From positions 3,638,147 to 3,702,146 of the forward strand of contig QVOM02000074.1 of NCBI GenBank assembly GCA_003586115.2: a stretch of DNA of 64,000 nucleotides, written 5' to 3'. Shown here one piece after another: positions 47,906 to 58,172 of this stretch (position 1 is its first letter; each line of letters opens with the position of its first letter). Both the position numbers and the translations under genes were made by a program. Under the pieces are notes generated by a model that was not told the origin of the DNA, did no database searches, and worked only from the letters and a program-made list of their open reading frames with translations. The stretch comes from Salvator merianae. Lineage: Eukaryota > Chordata > Lepidosauria > Squamata > Teiidae.

Positions 47906-48466
47906 CTTCCCTAAGTATTAACTGCCAGCTGCTAGTCTATCAAGATCCAAGCCTTTCGGTCTTAAAAATATCCCAAAGCCTTTGTGCATGTGCAGAGTAC
48001 CGGAGCACATGAGATATTCCAGAATATCCAAAAAGAGCAGAATAAGTGACATCTGGATGCAGCCTATATTGACATAACTTACCAAAAACAGTCATAGCTG
48101 GGAGGAAGTATAAATCAGTAGAGTTAAAATAAGAACAGTAATTTATGTACAGTCCATAGACCCATGGCACATAAAAATAGCACATACAGATTACATTGCA
48201 CAATAAATGTTTAACAGCACAAAATTAGAACAGTTTAAAAATCATAAAATCATAAATCAGTAGAATTGTCCTCACATAATATTTGTTGAACAAAGTGGAC
48301 TTCTTGTTTTTTATTTAAAGGTATAATGACTTTTTAAATTGATTATCAGTAGCAACTCATATATTGGGGCTGATAGAACAGTGATATCTTATTACTTCTA
48401 GCTAATAAGTCTCTTACTCACCTGGTTAGATCAGTAGCCTGTCTGATTTGGAACTGATGGAGCAAA

Positions 48467-48763
48467 ATAAGAACATACGAACTTAAGAGGAGCCCTGCTA
48501 TAACCAGCCAGGGCCCATCTAGTCCAGCATCCTGATTCACACAGTTGCCCACCAATTACTTCCGGGGGTTCTCAAGCAGAACATAAAGGCAAAACCTTCA
48601 CCTGCTCTTGACTCCCCGCAAATGGTTTTACAGACATCCTGCCTGTCTTTCCAACCTGGAGGCAGTACCTAGGCATCCATTCTAGTAGCCATTGATACAC
48701 CTGGCCTCCATGAATCTGTCCAATCCCTTCTTAAAGCTGCCCAGGCTGATGGCTGTCACTATC
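48467..48763 (-). mobile_element. CR1 LINE 3' end
   Basis: The same tail as at 10473-10790, with near-identical wording ('ccaacctggaggcagtacctaggcatcc', 'gaatctgtccaatccc'). It starts with ATAAGAACATACGAACTTAAG and stops after about 300 bp. 5'-truncated. Confidence 0.9.
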
Positions 48764-51554
48764 TCAAAGTCTTGGGGCAGTTACTGAATAACACATTTGT
48801 TTTTTTATGTCTTTATTTCTGTTTTATTTGCCAAGTCTCCTTAAATAATTTCAAATTACTACTTAGAAATAAAATTGATATGAATGAGCCACCTCTTGTC
48901 ATGATGCCAGTATCATAGCATCATAATAATTATCTATTCACAGCAGACAATTACTATCAGCAGCAACCAAATAAAATATTTATTTATTTATTTATTTATT
49001 TGCATTTTTACACTGCCTATATGAGAAAGGTGGTTTACAATATTGTGAAAGTTTCGCTCAAAATGCATAAAATGTATTTCTGCATACAGAAATTCTAAAA
49101 TAATCTAAAATCAGGGGTAGAAAAGTAGTAGGTGCATTCTTGTCAGCAAATAGCAACTTTACATAAAAGTAGAAATGTGCCTAAACAACATTTTCGTGGT
49201 TCAGTTGGATTTGAACTGAATCCCCAGTGTTCTATTTGGACATCAAACACGTCAAAAAGGTTTGAGGTTTGGTCCATATGCTGATTGAACTGTTCTCGGT
49301 AGACAAGAATGTAGGAGAGTCAAGGGGACCTGCGCTCCAATTTGTAAAGCTATAGGAGGCAGGTAAGTCATTATGAAGGAATTTATATGTAAAAATATGA
49401 AGAAAATAAAAAAAATAATTTGTGAAAATAACTTAAAAATCACCCACAGGACCAGAGCTTTGAAACTGGAAATCATATAGTGCTGCTTTGAAGACAGGAG
49501 CAAAAACAAAATTCCTGTAAAATCAGGGGTGCATCTCTTCACCCCAGGGGTTGGCAGGGATCTTTCTGCCAGCCCCACAGTCACACCTGCTGATTTCAGA
49601 GACTTCAGCTCAAAGCTGGATTTAGGAAGGATGCGTGTTTTCCCAAGGTCTCAGAAGACAATCGAAGACTGGAATTGGCCCTTGCGCACAGAACCAGCAG
49701 AGTACCAGATGGGTTGCTTGTTCTGGGATGGGGCAGACATGAATGCAGAAAGGGCCCTGGCTTCAAACCACAACAGAAAAAGATAACTTGCTGGAAAGCC
49801 ACGGGGGAGTTTGCAGAGGGAACACCAGGCAGTCTGCTTCCATGGGGCCCTGCCCTAATGCACCTGGAGATCCTTGCCTAAGGCACTTCCTGCTCTCCAG
49901 TCAGGGAATGGAGTCCACTTCATGGGAATGGAGCCGTAGCCTAAATGGATAATGATGGCACAGACTGTCCGTAAGACACAGAGCCACTTCTTTTTGTGCA
50001 TTACTAAGGAATATAAGCCCAAGTGTAATTTTACCTTGCTGTCGATATTTGGCTTGCACGTGGGAAACTTTTTTTGGATATTCTACTCTTAAGCTCTACC
50101 TTAACTCAGTGGCTTGCAGTTAAAACTTTCCTTTTATGGTTACCCTGGAGTGGTTTGACTACAGTCCCTTGAACTGTGCTCTCCCTTCATTCTGCTTTGA
50201 TGGTGCAAGACAGCTCAAGAACCAGGCAAGCTGCTTGAACAACAATAATTGCTTCAAACATTGTTATTTTTAGTGAAAGGAGAGATAATACCCGTATGAT
50301 TCCCAGGGGCACAGTCTGCAGACGGTCTGCCGTCTCAGTGCTGCTAGCGGTGCATGCAGAACTCTATCGCAGTTGCATTCCCCTTCCCCCATCACCCTGA
50401 GGAGCTAATCAGCATTGTTTGTAGAATGTGTATTTTGGTGGCTAAGAAAGCAAATTAAGCGGGCTAAGTTAGTATGGTTAATTTGCATGATTACTTGCCA
50501 GCATTTGAAAAGCTATAAAGGAAAGGTCAAGCCTGGAAAGCCCTCGTTCACAATGGCAAAGAAGCAGATCAGCTGCAGACCAAGAGACACAAAGACACAC
50601 ACCCTCGTGCAAACACATTACCCAGGCCTCTTCAGTGGTCTGCTCTCTGCCCCTCTCCATGGCTGAGAGAAGCAAGCCAGTGCCTGCTGGATATATCCCT
50701 GGCTTTTAAACTGAAAAGTAAAGGTGTTTGAGACGGTGAGGTGACTAGGCACCGGACAGGCGGACACTACCGACACAGCTGCAGAGGGAAGGCTGCAGGG
50801 AGCAACTAAAGCACAGAGGAAGAGCGGTAGCTCTGGCCTGCATGTGTTGGGTTCTGTTGGCTGCTTGGCAACGAAATGGTGTTTTTGATGTGCTTGGTGA
50901 GATGAAGCCTGGCAGAAATGAAGAAAAGAGAGAAGTTTTTCAGTGGTCTCAGGAAAATGTTTCTGCTAGTGAAGGAGTGCACGCGCTGAAATTCAGGAGT
51001 TTGATCCTATGAATGGGCATAATGAAGTGGGGGGGGGGGAGTGAAAGAAATGGAGCTAAAGAAAAAGATGCTTGGAGAAAACATAAGACATAGCCAACAT
51101 GTGTCCTCTCCAAAATGTAGGGACAGGAAATATTTGTAACTTGAACTTGACTTTTCAAGAATCAGGGTTCAGATGCATGTTAGCTTACTTCCCCTCTTGC
51201 CTGTCCAAACAAGGCAACAAAACAAAGGCCAAAGCCTACTTTGATGAAAGGAATGGCTCCTCTTTCATTACCCTCTTGCCTCCTTGGATGAGCCTGCATT
51301 CTTCTTCGTCTGCCACCTCTGGAGAAGGCAAATCAGTTAAATCAAAAGGGCCTTTTGCCCTGATTTTTCTAGATGTTTCAGAGGTTAAGGAAAAATCATT
51401 TTGTTCTTCTGATTCAGTCCTTCCTTTACAACCCTGGATTGAATAGGAAGAGGTCTTACATCCAGCATAGACTGGATGTACAGCTTCATTCAACCCTAGA
51501 GCAACCCTTAGGCCTGGCTGTTTAGCACTTGATTGAAAAATATATACAAAAACC
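48764..51554. other. Non-coding stretch; (ATTT)n and LINE-tail-like text at 48976-49045
   Basis: (TATT)n at 48976-49002 is followed by 'gcatttttacactgcctatatgagaaaggtgg', reminiscent of an L2/SINE tail. A G-run lies at about 51030. The remainder has ORFs up to 116 codons on both strands without domains. Confidence 0.45.
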
Positions 51555-51775
51555 AAAGTCATCATTCTTGTACGTAGTTTTCATAGATTTTAAGTTTGCT
51601 TTTGACCTGATAGACAGGAATATATTGTGGAAGAAACTCAAAGAAACAACAATAAATAATTGCTTTTTTTCATAATCAAATTGTATGATAACAGTACAAT
51701 ATGAGTTCACTGTAATCTCAGTGGATCTCTGTAACCCCAGAGGTAACTGGACCTCTCCCACTTGTCCCGGGTTCT
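51555..51775 (+). pseudogene. Non-LTR reverse transcriptase fragment, R4/Dong-like
   Basis: The + strand encodes 'YVVFIDFKFAFDLIDRNILW' and 'KKLKETTINN', the palm block 'FxDxKxAFDxIxRxxLWxKL' characteristic of several non-LTR clades and closest in wording to R4/Dong elements of squamates. The following text decays. About 220 bp survive, ending beside a hAT transposase remnant. Confidence 0.6.
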
Positions 51776-51778
51776 AGT

Positions 51779-52207
51779 GTGACCTCACATCCTGAGACTG
51801 AGGAGGAGCAGGAGACTCGCCCTGGTCCTTTTCAGCCCCAGGCTGGGTGTGTGTGTGATGGTTCTGTTCCCCAGAAGGATCCAGCAGTAGCAGGACCATC
51901 ATCACTGAAGAAGGGGCATCATGGTAGCCCTGAGGGCAGTGTGGTGTGGAGGAATTTTGATCTCTGCCCTGACGCTCCAACCTATGCTGCCTGCAACCAC
52001 TGTAAGGCACAGGTCAGCAGGGAGCAGAACGTTAGGCGTTTTGGCACCATGCTTCTGTGGAGGTGTCTGAAGAGGTTACCGACCTGCTGTGTCACTACGG
52101 AGGCCCCGCGAACGGCCATGGCACTCGCGCGAACACCTGCCCTTAAAGGCACGGGCCGCCGCTGTCCACCAGTGCTGTGTCTGCCACGCTGCAGACCCAG
52201 CGGTACA
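51779..52207 (+). pseudogene. hAT transposase N-terminal remnant with BED zinc finger
   Basis: An open frame starting at 51779 encodes an acidic N-terminus and then a BED-finger segment at about residues 53-98: 'SVVWRNFDLCPDAP', then the metal-binding Cys pair ACNHC, 'KAQVS', and 'FGTMLLWRCLKR'. BED fingers have the form (VWxxF...CxxC...GTxxLxxHLxxxH). The two Cys are present, but the following His pair is replaced (LLWRCLKRL), so the finger is probably non-functional. From about 52085 the frame runs into a half copy of the palindromic hAT MITE, so the downstream residues are not transposase. The catalytic region and C-terminal dimerisation domain are absent. It could alternatively be a ZBED-type domesticated exon, but no splice sites support that. 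Confidence 0.75.
52085..52164 (+). mobile_element. Half copy of the palindromic hAT MITE
   Basis: From GTCACTACGGAGGCCCCGCG to the terminus GGGCCGCCGCTG this is nearly identical to the right half of 14705-14834. It lacks the left arm. It sits within the BED-finger transposase remnant. No target duplication can be read because the left end is gone. Confidence 0.85.
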
Positions 52208-53170
52208 TTCTTCCCACTCCTGATAAGCAGCTTTTTTTACAGCAGTATCTCATTGCTCATGAAAGCTGCCTCTCAAGTATTTTAAAATTCATATTAGGGC
52301 ATTACACTGATTGACATTTATCAGTACAGATGAGTTTACAAGCTTTCAAAATTCTAAGAACTTGTTCTGGATGATAAACAGGATAAACATGTACTCATTC
52401 ATATTGTGTTTGTGTTGAATCTTTTTCTAGGCTTTTGGTTATTGGTTTTGGTTACAGTGCACTATTAGTTTTGTTACTTATAATGCACTATAATTTTGGG
52501 AATGTTTTTTGATAGTTTGTATTATTTGTTTATTTGATGGTATGGGCTGTATGTGATAAGACCACTGAAGTGAGACAGAATCTTATATTTGGTAACAAAT
52601 TAATATGGAAAAGCCTCTGTGTTGATAAACAGAAGAGCTAGGTTTCATGTCAGTACCTGCTTAATTCTGCACGTCTTTACCTAACCTATAGCACATAGTA
52701 ATTTGATTAGTTTTAGGTATGGGTCTCACATTCCAAAGATTACACAAAATATGCCACAATACTGGTCACAGTTTATATTATATTTGTACAAGTTGCACCT
52801 TGTGTTCACGTGATATCAGTTTCAGTATGTTCAATTATTTTATTAATTGTGTACTTTGGGGATTCAGATGTGTCACAAAGGACCTAAATATCTCCTTCAC
52901 CTCAAAATGGCATCACATTCTGACAGAATACTCCCCTGTTAATTCAGCTCACAGCAGCTGTTTAACCCCTGTGAGCCAAATGGAGGGGTGTTACTTGGGC
53001 CTGTGGTGGTGTGGCCAGAATTATGACCTCCATGCACAAGTGCCAGCATCACCTGAACTGCTATATAAATGGCCTTCTGGAGCTGCTAGACTATAACTGA
53101 GGTGGCTTCCCCCTCCTGCTGGCTCCTGCCTGTCTCATGTGCTCGTGTCTTTCTTCATTTAAAGAAATGT
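52208..53170. other. Non-coding stretch, nothing recognised
   Basis: A 125-codon frame at 52719-53096 has no recognisable domain or splice context. Otherwise AT-rich. Confidence 0.45.
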
Positions 53171-53585
53171 GTTGTTCAGTCATTCAGTTATATCTGATTC
53201 TTTGTGACCCCATGGACTGTATCATGCCAGGCCCTTCTGTTCTCTAGAGTTTGCCCAAGTTCATATTTGTTACATCCGTGATCTGTCTACCATCTAATCC
53301 TCTGCCATCCCTTTCTCCTTTTGCCTTCAGTCCTTCCAGCATCAGGGCCTTTTCAAGTGAGCCCTTCTCATTTTGTGATCAAAGTATTCGATTTTAGTTT
53401 CAGTATTATTCCTTGCAGTGAACAGTCAGGATTGATCTCCTTTATTACGATATGATTTGATATTCTTGCAGTCCAAGGAACTCCCAAAAGTCTTCTCCAG
53501 CACCATAATTCAAAAACGTGGATTCTTTGGTGTTTAGCCTTTCTTATGGCCCAACTGTCACAGCCATATATTACATCTATGTTTA
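53171..53585 (-). mobile_element. BovB (RTE) LINE 3' end
   Basis: The + strand shows the antisense of the well-known BovB tail: 'gttcagtcattcagttatat', 'ttctttgtgaccccatggac', '...catgccaggcccttctg', '...gcagtccaaggaactccc aaaagtcttctccagcacca', and '...ggcccaactgtcacagccat'. The element is 5'-truncated at about 53585. Its preservation over 400 bp makes the identification firm. Confidence 0.92.
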
Positions 53586-53869
53586 ATATGCTAATTAAAA
53601 GATTTCAATTTTCAAGCATTTATTACAGTCATAGACATAAAAAAATTAATAATAGTTACAGATAAAGTCAAAAATAACACAAGACCAGAAAACACAATCA
53701 TAGAACAGACTAGCATTTATCATATGAACACAGGATAACTCTAAGAGTACTGTTTGGGAAAAGGTTAAGGATGCGGGCTAAAAATTAGGGGTTAAAACTA
53801 GAGAAGATTTTCAGAGTCAAAGGCAAGAACTTTGTTGTGGTGAGAGTGATACTATCAAATGAGTCTTGG

Positions 53870-54628
53870 ACTGTGTTCGCTTACGTTTTAATCCAGCTTC
53901 AGTCCATTTTCAGAGTGTGGATGCCTAGCTAGAAGCTTAGCATAAGGGACGCCATCTTAAAGAGCAATAAGGCTACATAGACAAAGGAAATAGTAAGAGA
54001 AATCATAACAGACTGTGTGACCTAGTGCTTTTCTCTAATTAGCTTGTGTGCTCTTTTGCCTTCTGTAACCTTGGCTTGTGCTAGGATGCAGCTGCACATA
54101 GAAAAGATAGGACCCGTGATTTATAGACTTGCTGTTATCTAGAAGCTTGTTAGCAAATTTCTTAAAACTAGCAATAGATAATGAAGTGTATTAGGTAATG
54201 GGAAATACAGCAGCCAGTCATCTTAGGAATAATCAAATTAAGTGGGAAGGTACATAAGAAGAAGAGCTTAAGTTACAAACATTAAAAAAAGTATGGAAAA
54301 TCTGTATTCGGGGCTCCCATTCTTGTTTGCATATGGGTAGCCATGCTGTTCTCAATATATGTATGAATAAATAATTGTAAAGAAGACGGATTCCCTTGTT
54401 GTGGTAACTGGGACAGCCACACCAAGCAAGAGCCTTTTGGCTACAACAAGAGTGAGAGAACACATCAGCAAAGTGACAATCTGTTTGCTTTTGGCATTTT
54501 TTTTGACATCTGGGTTAGATATTGTGGGTTAGATAATGTGAAAAGAAAACGACTAGTCAGTTTGCTGTTGTATTCTCTCACTTTGAAGGTAAACTGAAGC
54601 TGGTTTAAAACTTAGGTGTGAATGCCAT
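53870..54628. mobile_element. Inverted-repeat DNA element, about 760 bp
   Basis: The left arm 'GTTCGCTTACGTTTTAATCC AGCTTCAGTCCATTTTCAGAGTG' (53876-53918) matches the reverse complement of the right arm at 54575-54622 ('ATTCACACCTAAGTTTTAAACC AGCTTCAGTTTACCTTCAAAGTG'). Arms are about 45 bp. The interior has no transposase. Superfamily undetermined, and no clear target duplication. Confidence 0.65.
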
Positions 54629-55023
54629 CTTGAAGTAAGAGTCTGGCAAGAGTAGCATTAGAGCGGCTGACCATTGACTTAGCATAGGTCAAAGCAACTC
54701 TTGTCAGGCTTCAGCATAACATTCGCAGACCAAAAGAACATGCTCAACCAATTTAATCTCCCTGTTATTACAAGGGCGAAGACTTCAAACTAAGGGGAGT
54801 TCCTCGAAACATTCCTTCAAGTTTAGGAGGGACATTTAGACTTGCTGTTGTGCAGGTGATTCTAAATTAGTTGCTGTTAAGTTTCTTAGGTAGGTAGGCG
54901 TCATGGTGCGGAGGAATAAACCAAAAATCATGGCTGATCAAGGGCTTGTGGCTTTGCTTATTAATTCTTGGACTCTTTATTTAAAAATATACATTTTAAT
55001 GGAAATGAATGTTTGGTTTGTAG
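54629..55023 (+). other. Intron stretch immediately upstream of the KCNQ1 exon
   Basis: No recognised repeat in the last 200 bp. The acceptor context is GTTTGGTTTGTAG|G, T-rich with interspersed G. Confidence 0.5.
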
Positions 55024-55099
55024 GTTGACGGAAGCCCATCGAACAGCTGTCAAGGTCATAAGGAGAATGCAGTACTTAGTAGCACGTAAGAAATTTCAG
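55024..55099 (+). CDS. KCNQ1: KCNQ1 exon (human exon 12 equivalent): C-terminal helix B of the Kv7.1 channel
   Basis: The exon encodes (Q)LTEAHRTAVKVIRRMQY then LVARKKFQ. The KVIRRMQYxVAxKKFQ core is diagnostic of KCNQ1; KCNQ2-5 differ there (for example FLVSKRKFK). In the human protein this is residues 506-530, helix B of the cytoplasmic C-terminus, which with helix A clamps calmodulin and contributes basic residues for PIP2. Arg518, Arg519, Lys527 and Lys528 equivalents are kept. Phe523 is Leu here, as in other KCNQ members, and Lys526 is Arg. The exon is 76 nt, starts with the third base of a codon and ends at a codon end, exactly as human exon 12. It is bounded by TAG and GTAAGA, and the reading frame is closed downstream. 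Kv7.1 is a six-helix voltage-gated K+ channel of the plasma membrane that pairs with KCNE subunits. Confidence 0.9.
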
Positions 55100-55451
55100 G
55101 TAAGAAATTCTAATAACAGTCAAATAAGGATGTCAGAGGAAATGTGGGAAAAAATACTGGTGTGTCCCCGCTCTAAAACAAGGAAACAGACAAAAGAAAA
55201 AGAGAATTACGTGCAAAACAAGTCCAGAAGGTCTTATCTAGAACTTGATTGTTTGTAAATACTGTTTAAATTCTGAGTACAGTGATTCCTCTGAATTTAC
55301 AAGTTCAGAACTCATGATTTTTGTGTATTCACGACTGTTTGATGGCTTCTATTACTATTTGTGACAAGAAAATGATTACAAACTTGCAGATTTGTGAGTT
55401 TGATGCTGTAAGCAGCTAACTTGGGGGATAGGAAGTAGTAATAAAACCAGG

Positions 55452-56631
55452 GCCGTGTTCCGACACGGCATTTAATCAGTTTACAAGCCGTCTTCAGTTC
55501 CCACTGGCCCGACATGATCTTGCCTTTCCATAGTGTTTCCGGACTAAATTGGCAAAATCCGGACTACTTTGTATTCGGATTTAATGAGTTCTCAAGCCGT
55601 TCCAGATCGCTAGCCCGCTTTACTTTGTGATGTGAGAACGGTGAAGGAGACTATTTGGGAGGGACCGTACTTTTTGGGGGGCATGCAGAGGGAGGGCCTC
55701 CCATTTCGTGCCATCCAATGACAGACTTTGTGGTTGGGCAGGAAGCGCAGTAGTTTCTTCTGCCTCCATTATCCCCCCTTCTGTCGCTGCCAAGAGAAAA
55801 GAAAACCGTCCTCCGTTTTACTTCGCTAAGCTGCAGTCCTTTCTCTTTCTCTATTCCCCATTCGACACTGCCAGGAAAAGATTAAAGGCTTTCTCCACTT
55901 CCATCTGCTGATTAAACCAAAAAAGAAATTACGCCTGTTTGGGGTTGCAGTCTTCTTGCCCCAACAAAGAACCCACTCAAGATGAGTTTTGCTGTCGGCA
56001 GCACACAGCTACACAGTGGGGACACATGCCACTGCGGATGTCTTGGGGTGAGATGAGGCAGAGTCCATTTGTTGGCCATGAACTGCACTATCATGATAAC
56101 AGACCCCCCCCCCCACGTTCCCTCCCCACGTTTCCCCTTCGTCACGGACCTCTCCCTGCTTTTGCGCTACTTTTAAATTGCACACTTGCAAGGGAGCAGA
56201 AATTGCCATCAGCCCTTTAAGAAGCTTAATTGTGCAGTAGATAGAGTATTAAAGTTCTGCTTGTGTAGATACAGGCTGGAGGGGGAGAAGGAGCAAATGG
56301 AGAATGACTAGTAACACTGCTAAGTGAATCCATGTTTTGAGGCAGCAGTGGTGACATATGGAGAGCAGAGCTTGACTTTCCCGCCCCGTGACGTCAAGAT
56401 TTGAACGTTGGGACTGCAGCCAATCACTGACTGCACAGGGAGGAGAATTGGACGAGGGGTGGAGGCAGAAAAGGTACTGCTTCTCCATGCCAAGCACAGG
56501 AAATATCAGTGTGAGAATGAGCAAATACAAATTGAGTCCGTGTTAAAATGTAACTGTGGGAGTGATCAGAAGACAAATTCAGTCCTTATACACTTCCAAT
56601 ATGGATTAAATTTATGATGTTGGACCACGGC
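55452..56631 (+). mobile_element. 1.18-kb inverted-repeat DNA element, copy 3 (least decayed complete copy)
   Basis: It starts GCCGTGTTCCGACACGGC and ends TGTTGGACCACGGC, whose reverse complement GCCGTGGTCCAACA mirrors the start. Homologous to 1408 and 45061 along its whole length. The flanks (CCAGG on the left, CAGAT on the right) do not give an exact duplication. It retains GCCCCGTGACGTCA and a downstream CCAAT. It begins 352 bp after the KCNQ1 exon. No transposase. Confidence 0.83.
56381..56424. promoter_or_regulatory. GC-box / CRE / CCAAT cluster inside transposon copy 3
   Basis: CCCGCCCC (reverse GC-box) at about 56380-56387 is followed directly by the palindromic CRE TGACGTCA at 56389-56396 and CCAAT at 56420-56424. 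This spacing resembles a CRE-dependent TATA-less promoter. Activity is inferred only. Confidence 0.45.
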
Positions 56632-56634
56632 CAG

Positions 56635-57135
56635 ATGCTCATTGGTTCTTCATTATTCACTAGTTTTGAGAGCTTCAATGTCTTTTTTTAAAAAATATAA
56701 ACCTCGAAAATAACAAGGGACAACTTTTGACTTTTTTTAGTTTTACAGTGGCCTATATTATGTATCATTAGAAATATGAAATCCTGTAAAAGGAAAGGAA
56801 AAAAATTAAAAAATTTAAAAAATGTTCCCTCCCAGTTTCTTTTTTTGTTTGTTAGAAATACTGCAAATTTTGAATTATACAATACTTTCTTTTAAACTGA
56901 TGAACAAAATATTCAAGAGAAGTGTTCCAATATATGTATAATTCTTCAAGATGATTTCTAAGATCTATGTAATGTAGAATGAATCTGAGTGTTACAATTC
57001 TTGTGGACCAAGAACAAAGATAATATAATAATAGTATAATACAATGCAGTTTTGAAACAACAGATTGCTGTTTTGAATGCTTTACATGAGCCCTTATTAT
57101 GTTAGGGCTGAGTTTGCTAAGTGGAACATCTAGCA
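56635..57135. other. AT-rich non-coding stretch, nothing recognised
   Basis: Very AT-rich with T- and A-runs (56800-56850). No feature recognised. Confidence 0.5.
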
Positions 57136-57139
57136 AGCA

Positions 57140-57437
57140 CAGCCACCCCAGAGTGGATATACCACGAGGGCAATGTCAAGACACACAGATATCATGCCTG
57201 AAACTTCCACTGTACAGATGCCAGACAAGATGCCTGTAGCAAAGCTCACCTACAACTCACATAAGGGTTTTCACAGATAGCAATGCAAAGCACACCGATG
57301 TCAGATAAGATGCTACCCCCCAACTTCCAGAAAAGTGTTTTTCACAGCCTTCAAAACTGATCACACTGATGCTACATAAGAAGCTAACTTCCCCACAGCC
57401 AGACAGGGGTTTTTTATAGACTTCAGTGCTGAAGTCA
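57140..57437. repeat. Diverged minisatellite, about four units of 70-80 bp
   Basis: Successive units share 'cac(a/t)...gatgc/tcagataagatgct', 'aacttcc', and 'gtgtttttcacagccttca' / 'gggttttcacagatagcaatg' / 'ggggttttttatagacttcag'. The best-matching pair of units starts near 57290 and 57361. Confidence 0.65.
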
Positions 57438-57489
57438 TGGATGGATGGAAGGAAGGAAGGAAGGAAGGAAGGAAGGAAGGAAGGAAGGA
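57438..57489. repeat. (GGAT)n/(GGAA)n microsatellite
   Basis: Two GGAT units followed by about ten GGAA units, directly after the minisatellite. Confidence 0.95.
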
Positions 57490-57774
57490 GAGGCACCTGG
57501 CACAGAACTCAGAGCCCATATAAATATACTCAGCATGTGAAAAGAATACCTTCTACATTCATGTTCACTGAAAAATTTGATGATTGTCCTATCAGCATGC
57601 TGACAATGGAAATGAATAGCATGCTGGCTGCCATCTGCTTGTCCTTTTTAGTAGGTAAGTGACTATGTTCTCACTACTCACAACCACATTTTTAGCTAAA
57701 GTTTAGTTGCAAAAAGAAGAGAAACAGAAATAAAAGCAGGTCAAGAGAAGAATAAACAGTAGCGCTATGATCTG

Positions 57775-58172
57775 GGGCCTTTCTGCATTTGAAACTAATG
57801 AGGGCCAAGGACTCTCACTAGTCAAGACCCTCTGCACTTTGTGGAGGCCCTGGCGATCAGGAGCAGAGTGCTCCTGGTACAGTGCATTTGCACCTGCTTC
57901 TGGGTGCAAATGCACAGCTGCACGGTACAGCGCAGCTGTGCCTGCATGATTGCACACTGTTGCCAGTCACCATGGCAGTGGCCAGAAGCTTCCCAGCTGC
58001 TGTCATGATGCAGAATGGCACCAGAACACTAGCATTCACACTGCAAACGCTGGTATTCTGCTGGGGTTTTGTTCCAAGTCCTTGCAGTGCAGACAGTCTC
58101 CACGCTGCAAAGTCTATTCCACTGTGGAATGTTTACTGGTGAACATTCCACAGTGGAAAGTGTGAAAAGGCT
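57775..58172. mobile_element. GGGCC-terminus inverted-repeat element
   Basis: The left end GGGCCTTTCTGCATTTGA and right end GAAAGTGTGAAAAGGCT pair. The interior is related to 19070-19423. A second hairpin lies just inside the right end (CACTGTGGAATGTT...AACATTCCACAGTG, 58121-58155). Confidence 0.72.

Larger units (their letters stand above)
1..55023 (+). other. KCNQ1: KCNQ1 intron upstream of the exon-12 equivalent (5' end outside window)
   Basis: Everything before the exon at 55024 is interpreted as one intron of KCNQ1, equivalent to human intron 11. The acceptor is TAG at 55021-55023, preceded by a T/G-rich rather than C-rich tract, so the polypyrimidine signal is mediocre. I looked for the residues expected of exon 11 (the MRTNSFAEDL region) on the + strand and did not see them, so the intron is at least 55 kb. 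In mammals a neighbouring KCNQ1 intron carries the imprinting centre KvDMR1 and the antisense RNA KCNQ1OT1. I see nothing comparable here. Confidence 0.75.

Noticed and set aside
51779..52285. 168-codon frame as an intact host gene
   Set aside because: Only a BED-finger segment is recognisable, its His pair is lost, and the downstream residues come from a MITE half copy.
52719..53096. 125-codon + frame beside the BovB tail
   Set aside because: No domain, no splice context, and composition like the surrounding intron.
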